Shown: one piece after another, positions 24,932-34,421 of the stretch
Position numbering within the stretch: the stretch's first letter is position 1
Layout: each line of letters opens with the position of its first letter
Assembly (NCBI GenBank): GCA_025963775.1
Contig: JAOQAD010000012.1
Coordinates: 124,001-188,000 of the forward strand
DNA: 64,000 nucleotides
Direction: 5' to 3'
Source: Bacteroidota bacterium
GTDB lineage: Bacteria; Bacteroidota; Bacteroidia; 2-12-FULL-35-15
The notes under the pieces: model-generated
Databases searched by the model: none
Told to the model about the DNA's origin: nothing
Seen by the model: only the letters and a program-made list of their open reading frames with translations
Made by a program: the position numbers and the translations under genes

Positions 24932-26059
24932 ATGGAGATCGTAGTAAACACCCGACTGTTACTGAAAAACAAGCTCGAAGGCATCGGCTGGTTCAGCTAT
25001 GAAACGCTGAAGCGGATCACTGCTGCGCATCCCGGGCATCATTTTATCTTCCTCTTCGACCGCGAGCCGGATGAAGAATTCTTCTTTTCGGACAATGTAA
25101 CGCCGATCATCCTTTCCCCGCAGGCAAGGCATCCCGTGCTTTTTTACCTCTGGTTCGAATTCTCTGTCGGCAGCCTCCTCAACAGGCTGAAGCCGGATGT
25201 GTTCGTATCTCCCGACGGCTATCTTTCGCTCCGGGCGAACTGTAAGCAGCTGCCGGTGATGCACGACCTTAATTTTGAGCATTATCCCAACGACCTTACC
25301 TTTCCCGTCAGAAAATATTACAAGTTCTTTTTCCCCCGCTTTGCCAGGAAAGCCACGAGGATCGCGACGGTGTCGGAGTTTTCGAAAGCTGACATTGTAA
25401 AGACATACGGGATCAGCCCGGAGAAGATCGATGTGGTGTATAATGGCTGCAACACCGCTTATCTTCCCGTTTCGCAGGAGGTGCAGCGCCTCACAAAGGA
25501 AAAATACAGCATGGGAAAAGAATATTTCCTGTTCGTTGGCGCCCTGCATCCCCGCAAGAACATTTCAAGGCTTTTTAAGGCTTTTGATCTTTTTAAGAAC
25601 ACATCCAAAAGTGATGCAAAGCTTGTGATCGTAGGTGCGAAATATTACTGGGCCAGCGAGATCAAACAAACCTATCTCGGCATGCAGCACAAGGCGGATG
25701 TGGTGTTCACAGGCCGCGTAGGCAGCGAGGAATTAAAGAACATTCTTGGTTCTGCGCTTGCACTCACCTATGTTCCCTACTTTGAAGGCTTCGGGATCCC
25801 GATCCTCGAGGCGATGAATACCGACACGCCTGTGATCACAGGCAATGTGACCTCCATGCCCGAAGTGGCAAAAGATGCCGCCCTGCTGATCGACCCTTTT
25901 TCAGAAAAATCGATCGCAGATGGCATGCTCAGGATCCACAATGAGCCGGAGCTCCGGAAAGCCCTTGTGGAAAAAGGAAGGCTGCGCAGGCAGGATTTCA
26001 GCTGGGACAAAACAGCAGAAGCATTGTGGGAAAGCATTCTCAAAACGGCCAGCTCTTAA
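24932..26059 (+). CDS. glycosyltransferase family 4
   Basis: A 375-residue GT-B enzyme. The N-terminal part has the acceptor-domain entry NTRLLLKNKLEGIGWF; the C-terminal donor domain has YFLFVGALHPRKNISRLFKA, YVPYFEGFGIPILEAMNTDTPVI in segments, and the E-x7-E type EGFGIPILE motif. Such enzymes transfer a sugar from a nucleotide donor with retention of configuration, usually in cell-wall or exopolysaccharide assembly. The ATG at 24932 is preferred over an upstream TTG at 24872. It is divergent from the polysaccharide cluster and probably serves it. Confidence 0.92.
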   Translation: MEIVVNTRLLLKNKLEGIGWFSYETLKRITAAHPGHHFIFLFDREPDEEFFFSDNVTPIILSPQARHPVLFYLWFEFSVGSLLNRLKPDVFVSPDGYLSLRANCKQLPVMHDLNFEHYPNDLTFPVRKYYKFFFPRFARKATRIATVSEFSKADIVKTYGISPEKIDVVYNGCNTAYLPVSQEVQRLTKEKYSMGKEYFLFVGALHPRKNISRLFKAFDLFKNTSKSDAKLVIVGAKYYWASEIKQTYLGMQHKADVVFTGRVGSEELKNILGSALALTYVPYFEGFGIPILEAMNTDTPVITGNVTSMPEVAKDAALLIDPFSEKSIADGMLRIHNEPELRKALVEKGRLRRQDFSWDKTAEALWESILKTASS

Positions 26060-26066
26060 TTTCCAT

Positions 26067-26453
26067 TCAATAACCTTCCGGGCAAAGCAGCTCGTAATAG
26101 CTGATCACGGTGAGCTCCGGGTTCTTAAACCTTACCTTCGGGACAAACATTTCGTTTGCCTTTTTATAGATATGCGCAAAATGCAGGGTTTGCCGGGCTT
26201 CTACAAAAGCCTGCAGCCGCTTCAGCTGCTCCGCTTTAAATTCAAGCTCTTTGTACCACATCACGAGGTCGCCCTGCTCCGTCTTCAGCTTCAGCGAGGC
26301 GCCGTTCTTTCCCAGCTCGATCAGCGCATGAAATGGCCCCGGCTCCCTTTTTTCCAGCAGTGCTTCGTATGATTTGCCGGCCTGGTATTCGGAAGGATAA
26401 ATGATGCCCAGCCGGTGAGGCTTATCCTTGTATAGTTTTACGATCAGTTGCAT
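26067..26453 (-). CDS. hypothetical cytoplasmic protein
   Basis: A 128-residue protein with no signal peptide or membrane segment. It has a mixed alpha/beta pattern (MQLIVKLYKDKPHRLGIIYPSE at the start, cut here by length; ELEFKAEQLKRL helix in the middle). I recognise no family. It converges with the GT4 gene, only 7 bases apart. Confidence 0.6.
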   Translation of the reverse strand: MQLIVKLYKDKPHRLGIIYPSEYQAGKSYEALLEKREPGPFHALIELGKNGASLKLKTEQGDLVMWYKELEFKAEQLKRLQAFVEARQTLHFAHIYKKANEMFVPKVRFKNPELTVISYYELLCPEGY

Positions 26454-26859
26454 GCTGTAAAATTAATCCCGGAAAATGCGGATGCTGGCTATGAATTATA
26501 GTTTGTTAAGAGATTCTTCGCTCCACTGCGTTCCGCTCAGAATGACAAACAGCATAAATCAGCTATCTCGGATAGTTTGTTATGCTGAGGCACGAAGCAT
26601 CCCTTTTTCGCACACATCCGTAAGCAGGTATTTAGAAGAACAGGCGGAATTTTATTAGCGTCAGTTCGAGTAGTGAGGGACGGGCATATCGAGAACAAGC
26701 CCGCACAATTCCCGATACTCTCCCTTCGGCCGAACTCGAAATGACGAACACACAGATTCGCAAATTCGTATCAATTCGCTATCAGTAATTTAACATTGTG
26801 GAAAACTCATTAAAAATCATTTCCCTATAAATCGTATTTTCGCAGGAAGAAGAAAACCA
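26454..26859. repeat. mosaic of dispersed repeat fragments
   Basis: This gene-free stretch holds ttcgctcca..cgttccgctcagaatgac-type and ttatgctgaggcacgaagcatc-type fragments (26515-26605) and an inverted pair cagttcgagtag / ccgaactcgaaatgac spread over about 26660-26745. Fragments of this kind are common in Bacteroidota intergenic DNA. A weak TATTTTCG -7-like element lies before rnhB. No gene is seen. Confidence 0.55.
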
Positions 26860-27471
26860 ATGCTCAAAAAATATTTCGATAAAATACTGGTAGAAGCCGG
26901 CTGCGATGAAGCCGGGCGGGGATGCCTCGCCGGGCCGGTATTTGCATCAGCAGTGATCCTTCCCAAAAAGTTCAAACACAGCCTCCTCAACGATTCAAAA
27001 AAGCTGAACGACAAACAGCGCAGGGAGCTTCGCCCGATCATCGAATCCTCCGCCATTGCATGGGCTGTGGCACAGGTGAGCGCTGAAGAGATCGACCAGG
27101 TCAACATTCTGAATGCTTCTTTTTTAGCCATGCACCGGGCACTCGACCAGCTCGGAGTGATCCCCGAAAGCCTGCTGATCGATGGCAACCGATTTAAAAA
27201 GTACAAAGAAATTCCGCATCATTGCATCATCGAAGGCGACGGAAAATACATGAGCATTGCCGCTGCATCCATCCTCGCCAAGACATACCGCGACGATTAC
27301 ATGCTGGAGCTGCATCATTCATTTCCGCATTACGACTGGATGAACAATAAGGCCTACGCAACAAAGAGCCACCGCAGCGCCATTCTCGAGCACGGCATCA
27401 CCGAGCACCACCGGAAAAGTTTTACGCTTGTGCCTGACCAGCTGGAGCTGGATTTAGGCCTTTCCGAATAA
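26860..27471 (+). CDS. rnhB: ribonuclease HII
   Basis: A 203-residue cytoplasmic nuclease that removes ribonucleotides and RNA-DNA hybrids from DNA. The active-site block [12 protein letters not shown] supplies Asp16 and Glu17; [18 protein letters not shown] and the [22 protein letters not shown] region provide the remaining acidic ligands, and [14 protein letters not shown] is the conserved C-terminal segment. Length is normal. Confidence 0.96.
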   Translation: MLKKYFDKILVEAGCDEAGRGCLAGPVFASAVILPKKFKHSLLNDSKKLNDKQRRELRPIIESSAIAWAVAQVSAEEIDQVNILNASFLAMHRALDQLGVIPESLLIDGNRFKKYKEIPHHCIIEGDGKYMSIAAASILAKTYRDDYMLELHHSFPHYDWMNNKAYATKSHRSAILEHGITEHHRKSFTLVPDQLELDLGLSE

Positions 27472-27587
27472 CGCTTAGCGGATCCCGGCTTTTATTCCTA
27501 TTCCGAAAAAGATAATATATTCTCTCCATCAACCCCTTGCTGTTAGTAAGTTCCTGCTGCAGGCAGGGCAAGCCGCTGCCCATTCAC

Positions 27588-27595
27588 TAATTTTG
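27588..27595 (+). promoter_or_regulatory. -7 promoter element
   Basis: TAATTTTG matches TAnnTTTG, 22 bases before the ATG of the 913-residue protein. Confidence 0.5.
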
Positions 27596-27616
27596 CAATG
27601 ATCCATCACCAGGTAA

Positions 27617-30358
27617 ATGCTGAAAAAAATAATCTTCGGTGCTTTTATTGCCCTTTGCCTTGCAGGAGGCATTTACTGGTTTGTGTATACGAGGCAGGCC
27701 CGGACGCCTGTAACAGAAGGCATCAACGCCATACCGGCGAGCGCTGCCATCATTTTTGAAAGCAGGCAGGCAAAGAATACCTGGAAAAAACTTTCACAGA
27801 CCAACATCATGTGGGAAGAGCTGCTCGGGACAGAAACCTTCCGGAACCTCAATATCCAGGCCCGTTACATCGATTCCATCCTCCAGCTGAATCCGGCTGT
27901 TTCTGCCTTGCTTGACGAGCATTCCGTTTTTATTTCCGCCCATCCCGCTGAAAAAAGCACTTTTCATTTTCTCTTTGTCTATAGCCTTCCCAACCGCACT
28001 TACCAGTCGGACATGGAAGAGTTCCTTGAAAAAATGAACAATGGAAAAGAGATCGCTTATTCGGATTTTGAGGACAGGCAGATCGGGAAACTGAATGCCC
28101 CGGGTAAGGGAACGCTGCTCTTCTCTTTCGTGGAAGGCACGCTGGTCATGAGCACGGATGAGCTGCTGTTGCAGGAAAGCATCCGTCAGCTCAACAGCGG
28201 TGCTTCTCTTGCGAAGGATAAGAATTTCAGCAAGGTGCTGACCACCGCAGGAAAAAAAGTGGATGCAAATATTTACCTGAATTATAAAACATTTCCGGGA
28301 ATGCTTAGGCAATTTATTTCAGCGGACTGCAAAGATGATCTTGCTGGATTAGCTGATTTTGCAGACTGTTCCGGCTGGGATGTGACCGTAAAGCCAAATG
28401 CGCTCATGTTAAGCGGGTTCAGCGCCGCAGATGATTCCCTCCATAAAAATTACCTCGGCATTTTCAGCAACCAGAAGCCGCAGGCCATCGAGCTCACCAA
28501 GATCATTCCTTCCAAAACCGCGCTGATGATATTTTACGGGATCAGCAATACCAAAGCATTCCGGGAGGATTATAAAAAACAGTTGAAAGCCTCTTCCACC
28601 CTGCCCGCGTATGAACGCTTCATCCAATCTGCAGGAGCAACATGGCACCTCGATATCGAACATTGCCTGCTCGACTGGATCGACAACGAGATAGCGCTGG
28701 TGGTGACGGAACCTGCCGGTCCCGATTTCAGTCCCAATACATTTGCAGTGATGCATTCCAATACCATCGGCGAAGCGCTTACATCGCTGAATGCAGCTGC
28801 CGATTCGGTGGCAGCGATCAGCAAGGAAAAACACGATACGGTTTCTTTCCGCGGCCATGTGATCAACCGGCTGAACATTCCGCAGCTATTGCCGCAGCTA
28901 TTCGGCCGGCAGTTCAGCAGGATCAGCAACTGCTATTTTACACCTGTCGGCGATTACATTGTTTTCGGGAATTCCGAAGATGCGCTGCGCAATTTCATCA
29001 GCAGCTTTGAGAATAACAAAACACTCGCAAACGATAAAAATTATATTTCCTTCGCAGAGAACATTTCCTCGGAGGCAAACATTTATGTGTACTCTGCGAT
29101 AGCACGCTCGGCAAACATCTATAAAAATTTCACCAGCGCCGGGCTGTCCGCCGATATAGATAACAGGCTGGAGCTCTTTCATAAATTCGAAGCGGCGGGC
29201 ATCCAGTTTTCTTCCAACAATAATTTATTTTACAGCAATGTGTATCTGAAATACAATCCCGCTTACAAGCAGGAGACGGGCACGCTCTGGGAATCGAAGC
29301 TGGATACGACCATCAGCACACGTCCCTACCTCGTGGTCAATCACAACACAAAAGCAAAAGAAGTGCTGGTGCAGGATGACGCCAACAAAATTTATCTCAT
29401 CAGTAATACCGGGAAAGTGATCTGGACAAAACAGCTGCACGAAAAAATAATGAGCGAGGTGATCCAGGTGGATGTGCTGAAGAACAACAAGCTCCAGATG
29501 GTGTTCAATACACGTTCTTTCATTTATATGTTCGACCGGAACGGCAACGATATGAAAGGATTCCCGCTGAAATTAAAATCGCAGGCAACCAACGCTGTTT
29601 CGGTGATCGATTATGAGAACAACCGCGATTACCGCATCTTCATCGCCTGCGAAAACCAGCGCATCCTCAGCTATAAAGCCAATGGGGAGCCTGTCAGCGG
29701 ATTTGAAGCTGATAAGACCGAAAGCCCGGTATACCTGCCTGTGCAGTATTTCAATGCCGGCAACAAGGATCATCTCTGCGCAGTGGATGTGAAAGGAAAA
29801 GTATACATCTTCGACAGGCATGGCGCCATCCGCATAAAAATGAAGGAACAGCTGGCGCAGGGCATCCGCAATTTCTATGTGGAAGCGGGAAAAGATTACA
29901 GGCGCTCATATATCGTCGCAGCCGATACGCTTGGAAACATCACGAGGATCAGCCTTTCGGGCGATAAGGAAAAAATGAAGTTCCAGGACTTTGAAACTTC
30001 CCCTTATTTTGATTACCGCGACATCAACAATGACAAGACAAAGGAATACATTTTCCTGGGCCGCAAAGAGCTGAAAGTATTCAATGCTGACAAATCGCTT
30101 CTCTTTAATTATGAATTCGGGGATGAGATCACACAGGCGCCGCAGTTCTTCCTGTTCCCCGATGGCAGCGGCAAGATCGGGGTGTGCTCCGAAGCCTCCG
30201 GCGAGCTTTACCTCTTCAACGACAATGGTTCCTTATTCAACGCCTTTCCTTTAAAAGGGAAAACAACGTTCAGCATCGGCGATATGAACAATGAAGGCAG
30301 CTTTAACCTCATCACAGGCAGCGCCGACAACAGCATATATGTATACCAGCTTCAATAA
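27617..30358 (+). CDS. large membrane-anchored protein, DUF3352-like with C-terminal propeller
   Basis: A 913-residue protein with an N-terminal membrane anchor (about 4-24, IIFGAFIALCLAGGIYWFVY), so most of it lies in the periplasm. Residues about 35-560 resemble DUF3352-type proteins (INAIPASAAIIFESRQAKNTW start, repeated FSAADDS/FGNSEDALRNF units). Residues about 575-913 form repeated beta strands with DxNGD-like loops (MFDRNGNDMKGFP, IFDRHGAIRIKM, FLFPDGSGK), suggesting a seven- or eight-bladed VCBS/PQQ-like propeller. Function unknown. The DUF5723-OmpA gene follows within 65 bases on the same strand. Confidence 0.8.
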   Translation: MLKKIIFGAFIALCLAGGIYWFVYTRQARTPVTEGINAIPASAAIIFESRQAKNTWKKLSQTNIMWEELLGTETFRNLNIQARYIDSILQLNPAVSALLDEHSVFISAHPAEKSTFHFLFVYSLPNRTYQSDMEEFLEKMNNGKEIAYSDFEDRQIGKLNAPGKGTLLFSFVEGTLVMSTDELLLQESIRQLNSGASLAKDKNFSKVLTTAGKKVDANIYLNYKTFPGMLRQFISADCKDDLAGLADFADCSGWDVTVKPNALMLSGFSAADDSLHKNYLGIFSNQKPQAIELTKIIPSKTALMIFYGISNTKAFREDYKKQLKASSTLPAYERFIQSAGATWHLDIEHCLLDWIDNEIALVVTEPAGPDFSPNTFAVMHSNTIGEALTSLNAAADSVAAISKEKHDTVSFRGHVINRLNIPQLLPQLFGRQFSRISNCYFTPVGDYIVFGNSEDALRNFISSFENNKTLANDKNYISFAENISSEANIYVYSAIARSANIYKNFTSAGLSADIDNRLELFHKFEAAGIQFSSNNNLFYSNVYLKYNPAYKQETGTLWESKLDTTISTRPYLVVNHNTKAKEVLVQDDANKIYLISNTGKVIWTKQLHEKIMSEVIQVDVLKNNKLQMVFNTRSFIYMFDRNGNDMKGFPLKLKSQATNAVSVIDYENNRDYRIFIACENQRILSYKANGEPVSGFEADKTESPVYLPVQYFNAGNKDHLCAVDVKGKVYIFDRHGAIRIKMKEQLAQGIRNFYVEAGKDYRRSYIVAADTLGNITRISLSGDKEKMKFQDFETSPYFDYRDINNDKTKEYIFLGRKELKVFNADKSLLFNYEFGDEITQAPQFFLFPDGSGKIGVCSEASGELYLFNDNGSLFNAFPLKGKTTFSIGDMNNEGSFNLITGSADNSIYVYQLQ

Positions 30359-30421
30359 GCTGATTTTTTGCTGAAATTCAAAAAATCATTACCTTCACAT
30401 CACATTAATCAAAACATTCCC

Positions 30422-32896
30422 ATGATGAAAAAGCTACTTTTGTTCTTCATTTCAATTCTGACTCTTTCTTACAGTTCAAGCGCCCAGGATTTTCTCGGCT
30501 ACATCAACTCTAATTATTCCGGGGTTACGGGTGTAGACCTCAACCCTGCCAACGTGGTCAACAGCCGCTACAAAGTGGACATAACACTGGTTGGAGCAAG
30601 CCTTTCGGCTTACAACAATTATGTTGGACTGAAACGCAGCGCACTTAAAAAAGACCAATACGGGCACTATTACGCCTTTGATGACACAGCCTTTGCAGAT
30701 AATTACCTCAGCACAAGGGATGGCAACAACATCAGCAAATCGGTTTATCTATCCAACCAGATCTATCTGCCGTCTTTCCTTGTAAGCATCGGGACAAAGG
30801 ATGCGATCGCCTTGAAAACAAAAGTAAGGACGATCATGAATGCCGATGGGATCGAACCCGATCTGGCACGCCTCATATATCACAGCCTCGATTATCCTGA
30901 CCTGTGGAACATGAAGCTCAGCAATCAGAACCTCAGCATCCAGACGATGACATGGGCTGAATACGGCTTATCATACGGGCATGTGTTCCAGGACGACGGG
31001 CCGCATTTCTTCAAGGCCGGGATCACCGCAAAATATATCCAGGGGCTTCAATCGGCCTACATGAATGTTCAGAACCTCGATTACCAGTTTACCGATGATA
31101 CAACCGCATCGCTTTTTCATTCCGATGTAAGCTATGGCCACTCCACCAATTATGAAGGTGAAAAGCTGGAAGCCGGGTATAAGAATGCAGCCTTATTCTC
31201 CTGGGGGCTTGATTTAGGTGTTGTTTACGAATGGCGCCCCGATTACCAATCCTATAAATATGATATGGACGGCGAAACAAACCTCTGGAGAAAAGACAAG
31301 AACAAATACAAGCTGAAGGTCGGCCTTTCTGCAGTGGACATCGGCTGGGTGAAATTCAAAAAAGGAAAATACTCCCGCGATTTTACAGCAGATATCAATG
31401 CCTGGAACCTTCATGAGTTCGATACGGTTGCTTCCTTCGATGAGTTCGACAGCATCCTGAACTACCATTACCCGATGAACAAGGGTGACCAGTATTATAA
31501 AATGAACCTGCCTACTGCATTCAGTTTGCAGATCGATTACAACATTTACAAAGATTTTTATGTGAACTTCACCCCGTACTGGTCTCCGCGCTTTAAAAAG
31601 GACAAAGAGAAGGTTCACGATATCACCACGTTCAGCTTAACACCGCGCTGGGATCATAAATGGTTCGGGGCGTTCATTCCTTTCTCTTATGATGTCACCG
31701 GGAATTTCAAAGCAGGCCTTGCTTTACGCATAGGGCCGCTGATTGTTGGAACCAACAGCCTTGGGCCATGGGTGGCACGCAAGGATATTTACGGGGCGGA
31801 TGTATATGCAATGCTGAAGATCCCGATCATGTACGGACGTCCGAAAGACAAGGATAAAGATAAAGTGTCCGATAAAAAAGACAAGTGTAAGGAAGTACCG
31901 GGAACATGGGAATTCCTTGGTTGTCCTGACCGCGACGGCGATCACATCCAGGATAAGGATGACGTTTGCCCTGATGTCCCGGGATTACCGCAGTACCATG
32001 GCTGCCCTGATAAGGATGGCGACGGAATCATCGACAGCCAGGATGCTTGCCCGGATGATGCCGGATTGGTTGAATTCAACGGATGTCCTGATAAAGACGG
32101 TGACAAGATCATCGACAAGGAAGATGATTGTCCTGAAGTTGCCGGATTGCCTGCATTCAAAGGCTGTCCTGATAAAGACGGCGACGGCGTAATGGACAAG
32201 GAAGACCGTTGTCCTGAAAAACCAGGCCCTGCAAGCAATGACGGATGCCCTGAAACAAAACTGATCCTGATCGATCCGCAGGGTAACCCGCTGAAAACAG
32301 CAACCATGGGCAAAGACAATAGCTTTAACTTTGATGAGCTGCCTGCGGATGAGCTGGTGCTGTTCAGGCTCGAAGGCGATGACGTAGAAGGCATCACCGA
32401 AGTGAAAGTAATGGTAGGTGGCATCGCGAAGAGAGCCTTAAAGGATAACAAAGACCACTTGTTCCGCTTCATCGTGATCAAGCCTGATAACAACGGGCTG
32501 AAACCTGAACCAACAAAAGATGTAGCGATCAAACTGAACAAGGAAGAAGAAGAAGTGTTGAAGAAAGCATTCAATAACCTTGAGTTTGCGTCCGCGAAAG
32601 ACATCATCAAGCAGGAATCATATGCTTCACTCGATGAGCTTGCAGGATTGATGGCGAAAAAACCAAACTGGAGATTGAAAATTTCCGGCCACACCGATAA
32701 CCAGGGTGGTAAAACCACCAACATGAAGCTTTCTGAAAAACGTGCGAAAGCCGTTCAGAAATACCTCGTGAGCAAAGGCATTGCTGCCGACAGGTTCAAA
32801 GTGGAATGGTTCGGACAGACAAAACCTATTGCGGATAACAAAACAGAAGCAGGCCGCCAGAAGAACAGGCGCGTGGAAATGCTGATCATCGAATAA
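30422..32896 (+). CDS. DUF5723/TSP3/OmpA-family outer-membrane protein
   Basis: An 824-residue secreted protein with signal peptide MMKKLLLFFISILTLSYSSSAQ (shown in two parts: MMKKLLLFFISI, LTLSYSSSAQ). A DUF5723 beta-barrel-like part (about 23-460, with NSNYSGVTGVDLNPANVV) is followed by thrombospondin type-3 calcium repeats (about 480-610; DKDGDGIIDSQDACPDD and similar units recur five times). A SUSD-like spacer follows, then a C-terminal OmpA peptidoglycan-binding domain (about 710-824; SGHTDNQGGKTTN, LSEKRAKAV, NRRVEMLI). It probably tethers an outer-membrane barrel to peptidoglycan. The ATG at 30422 (or 30425) is preferred over an upstream TTG. Confidence 0.92.
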   Translation: MMKKLLLFFISILTLSYSSSAQDFLGYINSNYSGVTGVDLNPANVVNSRYKVDITLVGASLSAYNNYVGLKRSALKKDQYGHYYAFDDTAFADNYLSTRDGNNISKSVYLSNQIYLPSFLVSIGTKDAIALKTKVRTIMNADGIEPDLARLIYHSLDYPDLWNMKLSNQNLSIQTMTWAEYGLSYGHVFQDDGPHFFKAGITAKYIQGLQSAYMNVQNLDYQFTDDTTASLFHSDVSYGHSTNYEGEKLEAGYKNAALFSWGLDLGVVYEWRPDYQSYKYDMDGETNLWRKDKNKYKLKVGLSAVDIGWVKFKKGKYSRDFTADINAWNLHEFDTVASFDEFDSILNYHYPMNKGDQYYKMNLPTAFSLQIDYNIYKDFYVNFTPYWSPRFKKDKEKVHDITTFSLTPRWDHKWFGAFIPFSYDVTGNFKAGLALRIGPLIVGTNSLGPWVARKDIYGADVYAMLKIPIMYGRPKDKDKDKVSDKKDKCKEVPGTWEFLGCPDRDGDHIQDKDDVCPDVPGLPQYHGCPDKDGDGIIDSQDACPDDAGLVEFNGCPDKDGDKIIDKEDDCPEVAGLPAFKGCPDKDGDGVMDKEDRCPEKPGPASNDGCPETKLILIDPQGNPLKTATMGKDNSFNFDELPADELVLFRLEGDDVEGITEVKVMVGGIAKRALKDNKDHLFRFIVIKPDNNGLKPEPTKDVAIKLNKEEEEVLKKAFNNLEFASAKDIIKQESYASLDELAGLMAKKPNWRLKISGHTDNQGGKTTNMKLSEKRAKAVQKYLVSKGIAADRFKVEWFGQTKPIADNKTEAGRQKNRRVEMLIIE

Positions 32897-32911
32897 CAAA
32901 AAGTCAACACC

Positions 32912-32943
32912 AAAAAGGAAAGCCAAAATGGCTTTCCTTTTTT
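32912..32943 (+). terminator. terminator of the DUF5723-OmpA gene
   Basis: Perfect 13-bp stem aaaaaggaaagcc/ggctttccttttt with a 5-base loop and T-run. Confidence 0.85.
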
Positions 32944-32956
32944 AAATCAAATCGAT

Positions 32957-33592
32957 ATGAAAAAACTATTTTCTCTTACGGTTATTGTAATTGCAGCATT
33001 GGGCATGAAAGCGCAGACTGCAAAAGATGCATTCAATGCAACAGAAGTTGTATGGTACGGGCTTGATTTTACAAAAGCAAAATTCGTTGGCCAGTTCGAC
33101 CAGGGATTTGGCGCCATGCCGGCAACAGGAACCGATATGCGCAACAAATGGATCCCGCAGTGGAATGCGCTGATCGCAAAAGAGCCGCAGAATTTCAAGA
33201 TCAAGGATGCATTCCGCAAGGACAATGTGTATTACGACCTGGCGCCGCTGAACGAGCTGAACAGCAAGATCGATGTGGACAACTGCATGAGCTTTAACCC
33301 CGGAAAGATCGAAAGGGCTGACATTGATGCGATGGTAAAAAAATACGGAACAGGCGATAAGAAAGAAGGCATCGGCCTTACGTTTATTGTTGAGAATTTC
33401 AACAAAAACATGGAGATGGCAGATGTGTATGTTACCTTCTTCGACATTGCAACTAAAAAAGTACTGTTCACAGAAAAGATGTCCGGGAAAACGATTGGTG
33501 TTGGTATGAGGAATTACTGGGCGGGTGCCATCAAAAACATCCTGAAACAGATCGATGGAGGCGAATATAAAGCCTGGAAAGCAAAAGCATAA
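32957..33592 (+). CDS. secreted protein, unknown function
   Basis: A 211-residue protein with a signal peptide (MKKLFSLTVIVIAALGMKAQ). The mature part has the repeated look of a small Bacteroidota periplasmic family (AFNATEVVWYGLDFTKAKF; GLTFIVENFNKN; FDIATKKVLFTEKMSGK) that I cannot name. Position directly after the outer-membrane gene and before a lipoprotein suggests an envelope role only. Confidence 0.75.
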   Translation: MKKLFSLTVIVIAALGMKAQTAKDAFNATEVVWYGLDFTKAKFVGQFDQGFGAMPATGTDMRNKWIPQWNALIAKEPQNFKIKDAFRKDNVYYDLAPLNELNSKIDVDNCMSFNPGKIERADIDAMVKKYGTGDKKEGIGLTFIVENFNKNMEMADVYVTFFDIATKKVLFTEKMSGKTIGVGMRNYWAGAIKNILKQIDGGEYKAWKAKA

Positions 33593-33610
33593 ACAACAGT
33601 TACCATACAT

Positions 33611-33640
33611 GATCCCCTGCAAAAAGCGGGGGATTTTATT
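33611..33640 (+). terminator. terminator after the secreted-protein gene
   Basis: Stem gatccccTgc/gcGgggatt with an aaaaa loop and T-rich tail (33612-33638). Its presence shows that the lipoprotein gene should start at 33648, after the hairpin, not at an earlier in-frame codon. Confidence 0.7.
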
Positions 33641-33647
33641 TCCGCTC

Positions 33648-34340
33648 ATGAGAATTATCCCTGCACTGATCATCGCCTGCTTATTGTCTGCCTGTAGCCA
33701 GCCGGGTAACCCGGTCCAGGTGAAAAGCCCGGCCCGGCTGCTTGTGCAGGATACGTTGAGGGTCACAAAAGAATTTACGGGTATTTACTTTGACGATGGT
33801 GTAGGAAAATTCATTGCCTGTGGCCAGCCGCAGATGATCTACCGTGTAAAAGATAATACGCAGCTCAATGCCGCTTTGAAAAAGATCCTTCCGAATGCTT
33901 ATAAGGGCGAGGCCATCTTTGTAAAAATGAACGCTGAACTTAGCTCGATCGAATCAAAGATATTTGCCGGATTGCTGGAGGTGAAGGAAGTTTTAAAGAC
34001 AGAGCAGAAGAACCCGGAGAACACCTGCATTCCTTCTGATTTCTGGTGCATGGGCACTGAGCCTTTCTGGCAGCTGCAGATCTCTGAAAAGGAAAACCTG
34101 ATCGACCTGTATAATCCTATGGAGCAGAAGACCATTCATACGGCTTATGTAAAGCCTGAAGTAAAAGAGGGGACAATTACCTATACCACATTGAACAATT
34201 CAAAGGAAACCAATTTCCGGATCGTTATCATTAAGAAAAAATGCAGCGATGGAATGAGCGGCCGCGAATATGATTATGAGGCAAACATACTTATGAACGG
34301 CACAGCTGAATACAAAGGCTGCGCAGTAACGGGGAACTGA
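33648..34340 (+). CDS. lipoprotein with C-terminal COG3650-like domain
   Basis: A 230-residue protein starting MRIIPALIIACLLSAC: signal peptide plus lipobox LSAC, so lipid-anchored in the envelope. An N-terminal part resembles NlpE-type stress lipoproteins (TGIYFDDGVGKFIACGQP). The C-terminal part has GTEPFWQLQISEKENLIDL and CSDGMSGREYDYEANI..GCA, the pattern of COG3650-type putative lysozyme-inhibitor-like lipoproteins. Function is inferred only by resemblance. Confidence 0.75.
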   Translation: MRIIPALIIACLLSACSQPGNPVQVKSPARLLVQDTLRVTKEFTGIYFDDGVGKFIACGQPQMIYRVKDNTQLNAALKKILPNAYKGEAIFVKMNAELSSIESKIFAGLLEVKEVLKTEQKNPENTCIPSDFWCMGTEPFWQLQISEKENLIDLYNPMEQKTIHTAYVKPEVKEGTITYTTLNNSKETNFRIVIIKKKCSDGMSGREYDYEANILMNGTAEYKGCAVTGN

Positions 34341-34378
34341 TTAAGCTGGCAGTTCGGAGTTTGCCTGCTAACATTTAT

Positions 34379-34407
34379 GAGATCCCGTGTCGGAGCACGG
34401 GATGACG
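34379..34407. repeat. CCCGTG palindromic repeat, single hairpin
   Basis: GAGATCCCGTGtcggagCACGGGATGAC: one copy of the dispersed palindrome also seen at 4126, 16100-16460, 43404 and 60391. It lies between two plus-strand genes and could fold in mRNA. Confidence 0.75.
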
Positions 34408-34421
34408 ACTAAAAAGAATTT

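Noticed and set aside
26454-26859. tRNA or small RNA gene
   Set aside because: No cloverleaf or conserved RNA motif found; the stretch is made of dispersed repeat fragments.
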